Assembly (NCBI GenBank): GCA_949291555.1
Contig: CASEWE010000010.1
Span: 1-64,000 of the forward strand
DNA from: an uncultured Bacteroidales bacterium
Lineage (GTDB): Bacteria; Bacteroidota; Bacteroidia; Bacteroidales; P3
Length of the DNA stretch: 64,000 nt
Reading direction: 5' to 3'
Of this stretch, positions 1 through 8,411 are shown piece after piece (position 1 is the first letter of the stretch; each line of letters opens with the position of its first letter). The translations under genes and the position numbers were made by a program. The notes beneath the pieces are model-generated. The model saw only the letters and a list, made by a program, of their open reading frames with translations. It did no database searches and was not told where the DNA came from.

Positions 1-46
1 TGGTACTGCACGAGGGGTGCGGGAGAGTAGGTCGTCGCCGCCCTGC
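1..46 (+). rRNA. rrf: 5S rRNA, 3' end (partial)
   Basis: The first bases read TGGTACTGC, then GGGAGAGTAGGTCG and GCCGCC. This is the conserved 3' arm of bacterial 5S rRNA (loop E/helix IV region and the closing helix I strand), in the Bacteroidetes form. Only the last 40-odd bases are present, so the rest of the rRNA operon (16S-tRNA-23S-5S) should lie left of the window. A strong terminator follows at once, as expected for the end of an rrn operon. The exact 3' end is uncertain by a few bases because the partner helix strand is outside the window. Confidence 0.85.
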
Positions 47-48
47 AG

Positions 49-78
49 GGGGGACCGGGGAGGTCCCCCTTTTTTTTT
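49..78 (+). terminator. Rho-independent terminator of the rRNA operon
   Basis: A perfect 8-bp stem (GGGGGACC at 49-56 pairing with GGTCCCCC at 62-69, 5-base loop) is followed by a run of nine T at 70-78. It sits directly after the 5S rRNA 3' end, which marks the end of the rRNA transcript. Confidence 0.9.
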
Positions 79-423
79 GCCTTTTTGGGGGCTGGCCGGC
101 CTTGCGGCAGCCCCCTTCCGCTTTCCCCGGGGCGCGGCAGGCGCCGGGGAAGCCTCCGGCCGCCGGGGCGCCTCTCCCGGTTTGCCGGCCGTTCCTTTCC
201 GTTTCTCCCTGTGGATGCCTTTGAGGTGGCTGATGACGGGAGTTTTTCCGCAGCTTTTTCCCGGCCTTTTGGTCATCTGGACATTTAGGAGGATTAAAAA
301 ATCTCTAATGGACAAAAAGTAGGATGAAACGGCAAAAGTCAAGCACGGAGCGGGCCGCTCCAACAAGCTCGGCGCAGTAACTTTAGCTGCCGGAGGTGGT
401 ATATTCCGGCGGCGGTGCCGGTG

Positions 424-1340
424 TCAATAATGCCTTCTGATGTATTCGTCCAAGAGTTTTTTCCTGTGTTCTTTGCTGATTCCGCTATGGGCCCTGACCT
501 TTGCCTTGGGGTCGGAGAAGAACCCTTCAAGAGCGTTGTTGGCGTTCGGGAGACCGGTCTCCGGATGGTCGTAGAAAGTCCACAGAAGGGGCATATTGCG
601 CTTGACGCTCGGATATGCGCGCAGTATAGGGCGCATGTACGGAGGTGTCCCGCGCTTGATTTTCCCGTCATGGACTCTCTCGTTGACCACATCCCTGTAC
701 TTGTCGTACCACTCGCGAATGCCTCGATGAAACTCTCCTTGTTCGTCACTGTAATGCCGTTTACCAGCTCCAGCAGTTCCCTGGAGGCCTCTATCACAGG
801 GCCTTGCGTGAGATACGTGCGGACAATGCATCTGGTGGAATTGGCACATCTGCACATGAAGCGGCTTCAGAGCCTGTGGCAGCCCTTTCATCCCGTCTAT
901 CACCACGCCGTATGTCCTGAACCCGTTGCTCCTCAGCCATTCCACCCCTCCATGTATGGGGATATGGTCTCATGACGGTCATACTTGTGCCATAGGACAT
1001 TGCCTCGCAGGGCATCACGGATGACCATCAGCCCGAAATCCCGTCCCCGGCAGGTGGTGTCCATCTGAACGGTAACATCCTTGTACTTTGCTATCTTATG
1101 GACATAACGCATGCCCTCCAAATCCCGGCGGATAGTCTTCTCGTTGACACTTGCCCTCTATATAATCGGTAATTACCTGATTCTTGTCCCTACGTCGACC
1201 GCCCAAAAACTGTTTTCTGCAGTCCTTGCATTTTTTGCCGGCGGGAATGCTTGTTGGATTAGCCCCCGCCGGGTATGGAATGCGGCTGCGCTTGCCCGTC
1301 TCGGGCTTGAGACGAGTTCGAGCAAGTGTCTTGCTGCACC
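424..1340 (-). pseudogene. Broken DDE transposase (IS256-like, variant zinc-binding type)
   Basis: Pieces of one transposase can be read on the minus strand, but in several frames. From the N-terminus: a zinc-binding piece CKDCRKQF (about 1220), then NEKTIRRDLEGMRYVHK and a first acidic motif VQMDTT after a shift near 1146, then YGVVIDGMKGL after a shift near 950. A middle piece VRTYLTQGPVIEA lies in another frame (about 725-830), and the C-terminal NNALEGFFSDPK plus HRKKLLDEYI is back in the previous frame to the stop at 424. The D, D and E motifs and the CQFHQ motif fit the IS256/MULE-like transposase fold. At least four frameshifts separate the parts, so no full protein can be made. I could not find terminal inverted repeats, so element ends are unknown. 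Family assignment is from motif memory. Confidence 0.75.
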
Positions 1341-1368
1341 GTAAATATAGCCTTGCTACGGCGGACAT

Positions 1369-1745
1369 CTATCCTTGGCTGGCAATGAGCAAGCTTTGCC
1401 GTATAGAAGGAATGAAAGATTCGTACGTTGCTGCCGATTTTGTAGGGCAGGCCTTATCATGCGGGGAATTTCGGCCCTACAAAGGCAAGAAAGCTGCTCT
1501 ATTTTTGTTTTTCTTTCGATATTGGCGTGTAGTGTATATTGTGTAATTAAAACATTGAAAATCATTATATATTGTTAATTAATGTAGGGTATTTAATTGT
1601 GGTTTTATCTGTTTTTGTAGGTGTAAAAAATGAATGGGAATCCTATTTGTGCAGGGCCTTTTTGTGAAATTTGTACAGGCAGGCGGGTCGAAGCAGCAAA
1701 TGCTGCGGCCGGCTTTGACAGAAGCGATAGTATTCACTTAAAATT
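1369..1745. other. Gene-free AT-rich tract with a 10-bp inverted repeat
   Basis: No convincing gene lies between the transposase remnant and the large secreted protein. The stretch from about 1500 is clearly AT-rich compared with the rest of the window. A perfect 10-bp inverted repeat (TTTGTAGGGC at 1439-1448 and GCCCTACAAA at 1474-1483) with a 25-base spacer could be a hairpin or a mobile-element relic. The promoter of the following gene presumably lies here, but I see no clean TAnnTTTG box. Confidence 0.5.
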
Positions 1746-4700
1746 ATGAAGATGAAAAAGAGTATGGCATTTTTCATGAAGCTTTTGTTGCTGGCAAGTT
1801 TCCACTTTTCCTATGCGCAAAGCGGGGAAGTGATTCATGCCACAACCCGGATGTACGCTTTCAACACCAATACGCCAGGGGGCATCGTGTCTTTCCCTGT
1901 CGGTGACCCTTCTGCGGCCGAACTTTTGTTTGCGGAAGATAGTTTGCTGGCAAGCGCCGGCGCCTATGCGAACGGTTTTTATTATGTGGCTTTGTGCAAT
2001 CCGGATCAGACCCCTGCCGGTATTTTCGCCTACAATCTCCAGACCGGAGAACGGGAACTGCTGGCCGATATGAGCGAGGCGCCTTCCATAATATCGGAAA
2101 TGGCCTACGATTGGTCCTCTTCGACCATGTACGTTTTGGGCGAGGATTATCCGAGCACGTCTTTGATGACATTGGATTTGAAAACCGGCGAACTGTCGGT
2201 GGTAAGCACGTCGGACTCGAAAGTTTATAATACCTTGGCGTGCAGTCCGGACGGACGTTTGTTCGTGACGGAAACCTCCGGCATATTGTCGGAATTGGAC
2301 AAAAGCACGGGTGCAGCGACCGAATTGGCTGACCTGTTGACTTATGCTACCGGATTGCAGAGCATGGAATTCGATTATGCTACCGGGAAATGCTATTGGG
2401 CTTATACACGTTACGGGACATGCAACCTGTACGAGTTGGATATGGAGACCTATACCTCCCGCCAAGTGGGGACATTCCCTGGCAATTACCAGATTGTTGG
2501 CTTGTTCCCCGCGTATACCGAAGCGGTTCCCGATGCGCCTTCGGCCGTGGAGGAACTGAGCCTGCTTCCTGGCGCGGAGGGTGCCAGGGAAGTTGGAATT
2601 TCCTGGAAAAATCCTTCTTCGGACTTGCGGGGAGAACCTCTTGCATCGTTGGCTTCGGTGGAAATTTACCGGAACGATACTTTGATCGAGACGATTTCCG
2701 AAAATATCGTGCCGGGTGAAAGCTCATCGTACAAGGATTCGGATGTTCCCTCCGGGAAGCATGTTTACAAGGTGATTCCTTATAATGAAGCCGGGGAAGG
2801 CATGTGGAGCGCTGCCTCTTCTTATGTGGGAAGGGACGTTCCTGGGGCTCCGCTTTCGGTCTTGCTGGAAAAGCAGGATCAGAACACCGTGGTTTTGAGT
2901 TGGAAGGCTCCGGAGACGGGATTGCTTGGAGGCTGGTTCGACACATCGAGCTTGTCATACGATGTGCTCCGGATGCCGGACTCGGTCGTTTTGGTTTCGG
3001 GTACCGAAGCGCTTTCCTATACGGATACGGATGTGGAAGAATACAATCGCTATACATACCATGTACAAGCTGTTTCGGCCGATGGAAAAGGAGGTACGGC
3101 TTCGACCGAACCTGTCTTTTTAGGCAATGCTTTGGCCTTGCCGTTCTTTTCTTCCTTGGAAACGGAGGAGTCGTTGGCCATGTGGACGCTGCATGACGAG
3201 GACGGGAGCGGCCAGTCGTGGCAAATCGGGAAATTGACAGGATCCCGTCCCGGGGCCGAATCTTACGCGGACAACAGCTATCAGCACCCGTTGGACGACT
3301 GGATGGTTTCTCCGCCTTTGCATTTGGAATCGGGAAGGGATTACCTTCTTTCTTTCCATGTGAGGACGGCTTATTCCGAAGCTGAATCCTTCGAGGTCCG
3401 CCTGGGCGGAGGAAATACGCCCGAGGAACAGACCCTTCTGCTTTGCGATACCACGATGAAGGACTATTACGGGGAAGATGTCGTGTTGCCGGTAACGGTA
3501 GATACGACAGGTATTTACTATTTGAGTTTCCGTCATGCGATGGAGATAGGGAAAGGCTTTGTCTTGCATTTCGAGGATGTGGAATTCAAGCGGAACGATG
3601 AGGGCAGTTTGCGGGGGGTAGTGATCGACGAAGAAGGGAATCCGGTGGAATCGGCATGGGTTGTCGTTGCCGACTCTTTGGAAACCTGGTCCGATGCAGC
3701 CGGGAAATTTGCCTATCCTGTCTTGATAGAAGGCAAGTATTCGATAAAAGCGGTCAAGACCGGATTCATGGATTATTCGGACAGCATCGAGATTGTTGCC
3801 ATGCAGGAAACGACCGACACGATCAAGCTGCTGTCGGTGCCTTATCGGACTTTGACGGGCGTGGTAGAGGACGAGGCAGGAAATGCTTTGTCGGGGGCTT
3901 GGATCAGCATGGACGGGTATTCCCGTTTCGAAACCTATACGGAAGCCGACGGTTCATTCCGGATCGACAGCATTTACGAATCGGAAGATTATACGGTTCG
4001 CATCAGCAAGAATGCTTATGCCCGGCAGGAAATCAGGCAATCCATGATGCAGGATGAGGACTTGGGGAAAATAAGCCTTTCCTTGCTGAATCTGCCGCCT
4101 TACAAGGTGAGCGTGCTGGATACGAATCCTTTGGCTTTGACCTGGGTGCCGCCGGTGGATCTGAAAGAACTCAATTATGATAACGGTGTCCCTGTTGCGG
4201 ATCGCAGTCTGGGATACGATGCCGGAACGGAATCCCATATCATGGGCACGGTTTACCGCGAACCTTCTTCCGTAAGGAAAGTGAAATGGTATGCCCGCGC
4301 TACCGAAAGCCCTTACAAGGCTACCCGTTATCACGTGTACTTGTTCGATTTGGATGAGAACGGGAATCCGACTGCCGACAAGCTGTACGAGAAGAAAGAC
4401 ATTGAAAGCACGGACGATCAATGGTTCGTGCTGGAATTGGATTCCGCGGTCGTGGCGCCTCGCGGTTTCATGCTGGCTTTGAGCGGGAACGGAAATGTCT
4501 CGATAGCGATCGATACCAACACCCGCCCGGAACTCCAGATACCGCAGACGCAATGCTACAATACCTATTACAGCAACGTGAATACCCTTGTGTATTTCGA
4601 AGAAAATGATTGGAATTACCGGCTGTTGCTCAGGGCGGAAGCCGAGAGGCTGGAACCGGAAACGGCCACGGCTTTGAATGTGGTATACGATGTCTACCGG

Positions 4701-6218
4701 CTGGAAAGCGCAAACGACGGGAATCCGGAAACATGGACGGAAGTGGGCCGGGGCTTGGAAGAAACGGACCTGCAGGATGACGATTTCGCGCAACTGCCTC
4801 AAGGCATTTACCGCTATGCCGTAAAAGCGAATTATCCTGTAGGCGATCTGGTTTCCGAACCGGTATTCTCTCCGGAGATTCCCGTCAGGATGGAAACGAA
4901 AGTGCTGGTATCGGTGTCGACCAACGATGCTTCGGGCACGGCCGACGGGGCGTTGGTCATGTTGGAAGACGAGCAAGGCCGGCGTTACCAGGCTGTAGTG
5001 GCGGACGGGAAGGCCGAATTGGAAGGCGTTTGGAAGACGACATACGGCTTGAGCGTGACAAAGGCGGGTTACGAACCGATCAATGAAACGGTTCGCCTGG
5101 AGAAGGATTCCTTGTATTCGTTTGTTTATGAACTGCGGCAGATTTTGTATCCTGTGGACAACCTCGATGTGTTGGAGACGGAGACCCCCAGCGAATGGAG
5201 GGCTTTGTGGAATACTTTCGCGAATATTTTCGATGGCTTCGAGGATGCAACGGCTGCCGCCGATTTTGAAGTGAATCCGGGAAGTTCGGCAGGATGGCAG
5301 TATGTGGACGCGGACGGCGCTCCGACCTACGGATTCGGCAATACCTCGTTTCCTGCTTCCGGAAGCGCGATGGCCGCGGTGTTGTTCAACCCGTCGACAA
5401 CGACGCCTTCTCATTCTACCCGGCCTTACGAAGGGGAACGCATGCTGGCCTTCTTCTGCCCGAAGGACGGGATTCCGGCCGATGACTGGCTGATATCGCC
5501 CCGTTTGGATTTTTACAAGGATTTTGCTTTTACTTTCTATGCCCGCAAGTTCAATGACGATGGTAATTTCTATAATGACGAGCTTATCAGCGTAGGGTAT
5601 TCGACCACGACGGCCGATCCGGCTTCGTTCGTCTGGTTGGACGAAGAGCCGCGCATCGTTCCCACGGAATGGACCTCGTTCAATTACAAAATCCCGGCCG
5701 AGGCCAAATACGTGGCTTTGCGCCGCCAGTGCGAGGATGGATTTATTTTGTTCGTGGACAATATTTCCATCGGGGTCAGCAGGCCGGATCCGGTACAAGC
5801 GAAATCGGGCGAAGAGACCTACCGGGTATATCTGGATGGCAGCGAGATAGCCGAGACTTCGGAAACGGAATACTTGCTTACAGGTTTGAAGAACGGGACG
5901 CACTACGTAGGGGTAAGCCGCTTGTACGAGACCGGCGAATCCGAGGATTTGACTATTGCTTTTTCGGTGTCCGGCTCAACGGTCGGTGCAGAGGGAGCAA
6001 CGATGGCGGATTTCCGTTTGTTCGTAGAGGGGGATTGGCTGCGGATAAAAGGCGATTGCCGGAAGTTCGAATTGTTCGATGCTTCGGGTCACCTGCAATT
6101 GCTCGACGAGGCAGGCAGGACAGAGTTCCCGGTCGGTTCGCTCCCGACAGGCATTTATGTGGCTCGTGTCCTGACGGGAGACGGGCAATGGCAAACATGC
6201 CGCGTGTTTATTCCGTAA
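1746..6218 (+). CDS. Large secreted modular adhesin-like protein with T9SS sorting domain
   Basis: A 1490-aa protein with a Sec signal peptide (about residues 1-24, ending FSYAQ). An N-terminal beta-propeller-like part (about 30-250) is followed by two fibronectin-III-like domains (about 260-345 and 350-455), a choice-of-anchor-J/cleaved-adhesin-like domain (about 464-612) and two carboxypeptidase-regulatory-like domains (about 620-690 and 700-770). Further on come a jelly-roll-like stretch, a third regulatory-like repeat (about 1053-1120), a second anchor-J domain (about 1159-1345, with DDWLISPRLDF) and another Fn3-like stretch. The last 70 residues (FPVGSLPTGIYVARV, ending CRVFIP) match the type IX secretion sorting domain. 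I see no protease or glycosidase catalytic motif, so binding or adhesion is an inference. It probably reaches the cell surface through T9SS. A terminator follows at 6259. Confidence 0.8.
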   Translation: MKMKKSMAFFMKLLLLASFHFSYAQSGEVIHATTRMYAFNTNTPGGIVSFPVGDPSAAELLFAEDSLLASAGAYANGFYYVALCNPDQTPAGIFAYNLQTGERELLADMSEAPSIISEMAYDWSSSTMYVLGEDYPSTSLMTLDLKTGELSVVSTSDSKVYNTLACSPDGRLFVTETSGILSELDKSTGAATELADLLTYATGLQSMEFDYATGKCYWAYTRYGTCNLYELDMETYTSRQVGTFPGNYQIVGLFPAYTEAVPDAPSAVEELSLLPGAEGAREVGISWKNPSSDLRGEPLASLASVEIYRNDTLIETISENIVPGESSSYKDSDVPSGKHVYKVIPYNEAGEGMWSAASSYVGRDVPGAPLSVLLEKQDQNTVVLSWKAPETGLLGGWFDTSSLSYDVLRMPDSVVLVSGTEALSYTDTDVEEYNRYTYHVQAVSADGKGGTASTEPVFLGNALALPFFSSLETEESLAMWTLHDEDGSGQSWQIGKLTGSRPGAESYADNSYQHPLDDWMVSPPLHLESGRDYLLSFHVRTAYSEAESFEVRLGGGNTPEEQTLLLCDTTMKDYYGEDVVLPVTVDTTGIYYLSFRHAMEIGKGFVLHFEDVEFKRNDEGSLRGVVIDEEGNPVESAWVVVADSLETWSDAAGKFAYPVLIEGKYSIKAVKTGFMDYSDSIEIVAMQETTDTIKLLSVPYRTLTGVVEDEAGNALSGAWISMDGYSRFETYTEADGSFRIDSIYESEDYTVRISKNAYARQEIRQSMMQDEDLGKISLSLLNLPPYKVSVLDTNPLALTWVPPVDLKELNYDNGVPVADRSLGYDAGTESHIMGTVYREPSSVRKVKWYARATESPYKATRYHVYLFDLDENGNPTADKLYEKKDIESTDDQWFVLELDSAVVAPRGFMLALSGNGNVSIAIDTNTRPELQIPQTQCYNTYYSNVNTLVYFEENDWNYRLLLRAEAERLEPETATALNVVYDVYRLESANDGNPETWTEVGRGLEETDLQDDDFAQLPQGIYRYAVKANYPVGDLVSEPVFSPEIPVRMETKVLVSVSTNDASGTADGALVMLEDEQGRRYQAVVADGKAELEGVWKTTYGLSVTKAGYEPINETVRLEKDSLYSFVYELRQILYPVDNLDVLETETPSEWRALWNTFANIFDGFEDATAAADFEVNPGSSAGWQYVDADGAPTYGFGNTSFPASGSAMAAVLFNPSTTTPSHSTRPYEGERMLAFFCPKDGIPADDWLISPRLDFYKDFAFTFYARKFNDDGNFYNDELISVGYSTTTADPASFVWLDEEPRIVPTEWTSFNYKIPAEAKYVALRRQCEDGFILFVDNISIGVSRPDPVQAKSGEETYRVYLDGSEIAETSETEYLLTGLKNGTHYVGVSRLYETGESEDLTIAFSVSGSTVGAEGATMADFRLFVEGDWLRIKGDCRKFELFDASGHLQLLDEAGRTEFPVGSLPTGIYVARVLTGDGQWQTCRVFIP

Positions 6219-6258
6219 ATGCGGGGTAGCGTTTTGCGATTTTTCAAGTATCCGGAAT

Positions 6259-6300
6259 CGGCCACATTGCTTTTCCCATGGGCAATGTGGCCGGTTTCTT
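6259..6300 (+). terminator. Rho-independent terminator
   Basis: A perfect 12-bp stem (CGGCCACATTGC at 6259-6270, GCAATGTGGCCG at 6282-6293, 11-base loop) is followed by GTTTCTTGATTT. It lies 40 bases after the stop of the large secreted protein and should end its transcript. Confidence 0.8.
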
Positions 6301-6420
6301 GATTTCGCTGGAATCCTGCAATCGAGAGCCCGGTTGCGCCGGCTTTCTTCTTCTGCGCATGATGGCAGCAATGTTGCGTTCCTTCGTGTCCGGATAGCGC
6401 GGTTCCGGCTTCCCGGCAGG

Positions 6421-6514
6421 CCTTCGGAAGGGGAACCGGTTTCCTGGGAAGACCTTCATGGCCGAGAAGGAACGAGATCTTCGTCCTTCGTAGGGGAACC
6501 GGTTTTCCGGGAAG
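6421..6514 (+). repeat. Imperfect ~30-bp direct repeat, two copies
   Basis: Copy 1 (6421-6451) and copy 2 (6485-6514) both read CCTTCG..AGGGGAACCGG, then TTTCCTGGGAAG or TTTTCCGGGAAG, with a 64-bp period. They lie in the 440-bp gene-free stretch between the terminator at 6259 and the TPR regulator. Nothing else in that stretch looks like a gene. Confidence 0.7.
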
Positions 6515-6662
6515 CAGGTACGATCGATTCGGGCGATTTCTGAATTTTGATAGTTCATGCTTGCCGGCAAGGGGTTTCGACCATGGAATGAATTATGGGA
6601 AATCCTTTGCGGGAATATCCTTTTTTGCGTTCTTTGGCCTTGGAAATTCAAGGCTTCGAAAA

Positions 6663-8303
6663 ATGGATAGGGCAAGGAAACCGAAACAGACAAAGCGGAA
6701 GATGTTGATTTCATGCTTATCGGGATTTCTGATGGCCGGCCTTTCCTTGCAGGCGCAGTCGGTGGACTCCCTGCTGGAAAAGGCATACACGTTGGATATG
6801 TCTGCACCCGGGCAGGCCAAGCAAAGCGCGTTGGTAGCCTATGAGATGGGTCAGGAATCGAAAGACGAGGCCGTGTGCGCCAAGGCATTGGCCTCTTATG
6901 CTTGGGCTGTCATGCTGGAAGGGGATTACGAGATGAGCCTTGGCGTTTATTTGAACGCGTTGGAGTATTGCCCGTCCGATTCCTTGCGGATCAAGGCGGA
7001 TATTTACAATGGAGTCGCCTGGGTTTATACCCGTCTGGATAATTTTCCGGATGCGGCCTTTTACATTCGTCAAAGCATAAAGATCTGCGAGGATTTGCAG
7101 TTTCCGGAAGGATTGGCTTCGGCATACAATAATTACGGGTTGAACCATTATTACAGCGGGAATTACGCTGCGGCGGATTCGTGTTTCAACAAGGCGTTGG
7201 AAATAGCCCGCGAAATCAATAACGAGAAGTACGTGGCGGCGGTCATCAACAACTTGTGCATGTCGCCAGGCGAAAGTCATCGGAAAATCTCCATGCTGGA
7301 AGAGGCGATCCGGATCAATACGGAATTGAACGTGACTTGGTCTTTAGCGGAAAATTACAATAATCTGGGAAGGCAATTATACTACATAGGGCGTTACGAC
7401 GAGGCTTTGATTGCCTTGGAAAAGGCTGAGACGTATGCCGGGAAAGTGGCGGCGAAAGATTTGGCGTACGAGAACTATGCGATACGAAGCAAGGTCCACG
7501 AGGCCCGGAAGGATTATGTGATGGCCTATGCCTGCGTGCAGAAGCAATTGGAAATCAATCGGTCGATACAGGCCGAGCGCAGCATGCGGAAAATAGAGAA
7601 CAGTTTCACGCATCAGAAGCTGATGAAGCTGGAGCAGGAGTACCAGATGCGGCAGCAGGAACACTTGATGGCTATCCGCCAGCGGAATTACCTTCTTGGA
7701 TTTTCCGGGTTGACGCTATGCCTGGTGGCGCTTTATGCCCAGCAGCGTTTTTTGCGGAAAAAGAAAGAAATGGAGGTGCTTTCCCAGCAGATGGAACTGG
7801 AGCAATCCCGGCGCAGGATCATGGAATTGGAGCTGAAGAAACAGGAAGAGGCCATAACCGGGGTTTCGAACCGTTTGCAGGAAACGGAAAGCAAATTGGC
7901 TTATGCCTTGATGTTTGTCCGTTACAGGAATGAATTGCTGGAAAAGATACGGGAAAAGATACGGGATGCGTATAAGTCTGACAATGAAGCGATACCTGTA
8001 AAGCTGAAGAAGATAAACATGTTTATAGGCCAGAACCAGGTTGCGGTTGCGGAGGATGGGCTTTCGAAAGATATTGAGGCGCGGAATGCGGCTTTTTGTT
8101 CGCGTCTGGAGGCCCGGTATCCGGGCATGACCAGCAAGGGAAAGGAGCTGGCGGTTTTTTTCCGGATGGGTTTGTCGGTGCGGGAAATTTCGATCATCAC
8201 GGGTATTTCCGTGAAGACGTTGAACATGAATCGGTATCGCCTCAGGAAGCATTTGGGGTTGAGACCGGAAGAGGATCTGGTGGAGCTGTTGAAAGGGGTT
8301 TGA
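6663..8303 (+). CDS. TPR-containing membrane regulator with C-terminal LuxR-like helix-turn-helix
   Basis: A 546-aa protein from the ATG at 6663; an upstream in-frame ATG at 6561 adds 34 residues that lie before the signal sequence. Order: signal peptide (MLISCLSGFLMAGLSLQAQ, about residues 14-32); several tetratricopeptide repeats (about 35-320); a membrane segment (YLLGFSGLTLCLVALYAQ, about 342-360); a charged coiled coil (about 365-430); and a C-terminal HTH (about 480-546, GLSVREISIITGISVKTLNM). This TPR-TM-coiled coil-HTH layout is common in Bacteroidetes and is taken to link an outside or periplasmic signal to transcription. No kinase or receiver domain is seen. Its neighbour is the T9SS surface protein, which could be a target, but this is inference. 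Confidence 0.8.
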   Translation: MDRARKPKQTKRKMLISCLSGFLMAGLSLQAQSVDSLLEKAYTLDMSAPGQAKQSALVAYEMGQESKDEAVCAKALASYAWAVMLEGDYEMSLGVYLNALEYCPSDSLRIKADIYNGVAWVYTRLDNFPDAAFYIRQSIKICEDLQFPEGLASAYNNYGLNHYYSGNYAAADSCFNKALEIAREINNEKYVAAVINNLCMSPGESHRKISMLEEAIRINTELNVTWSLAENYNNLGRQLYYIGRYDEALIALEKAETYAGKVAAKDLAYENYAIRSKVHEARKDYVMAYACVQKQLEINRSIQAERSMRKIENSFTHQKLMKLEQEYQMRQQEHLMAIRQRNYLLGFSGLTLCLVALYAQQRFLRKKKEMEVLSQQMELEQSRRRIMELELKKQEEAITGVSNRLQETESKLAYALMFVRYRNELLEKIREKIRDAYKSDNEAIPVKLKKINMFIGQNQVAVAEDGLSKDIEARNAAFCSRLEARYPGMTSKGKELAVFFRMGLSVREISIITGISVKTLNMNRYRLRKHLGLRPEEDLVELLKGV

Positions 8304-8357
8304 GTTCCGGATTGCCCGGAACGTGCCGCCAGGTCGGGAGCAACCGGTCGATCCAAT

Positions 8358-8393
8358 AAAAAAGCCTTGCAAGGTGATTTGCAAGGCTTTTTT
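8358..8393. terminator. Bidirectional terminator between convergent genes
   Basis: A 13-bp perfect inverted repeat (AAAAAAGCCTTGC at 8358-8370, GCAAGGCTTTTTT at 8381-8393) has A-runs on one side and T-runs on the other. It sits between the TPR regulator (+) and the serine palmitoyltransferase-like gene (-), so it can end both transcripts. Confidence 0.9.
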
Positions 8394-8411
8394 CCATAGA
8401 TGCTTTTGGGG

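Noticed and set aside
17..322. Plus-strand frames just after the 5S rRNA
   Set aside because: They begin inside the 5S rRNA and terminator and encode Arg/Pro/Gly-rich nonsense, so they are not genes.
3954..5903. A 649-aa minus-strand open frame opposite the large secreted protein
   Set aside because: No family resemblance and a composition typical of an antisense frame; the plus-strand gene has a signal peptide and clear domains.
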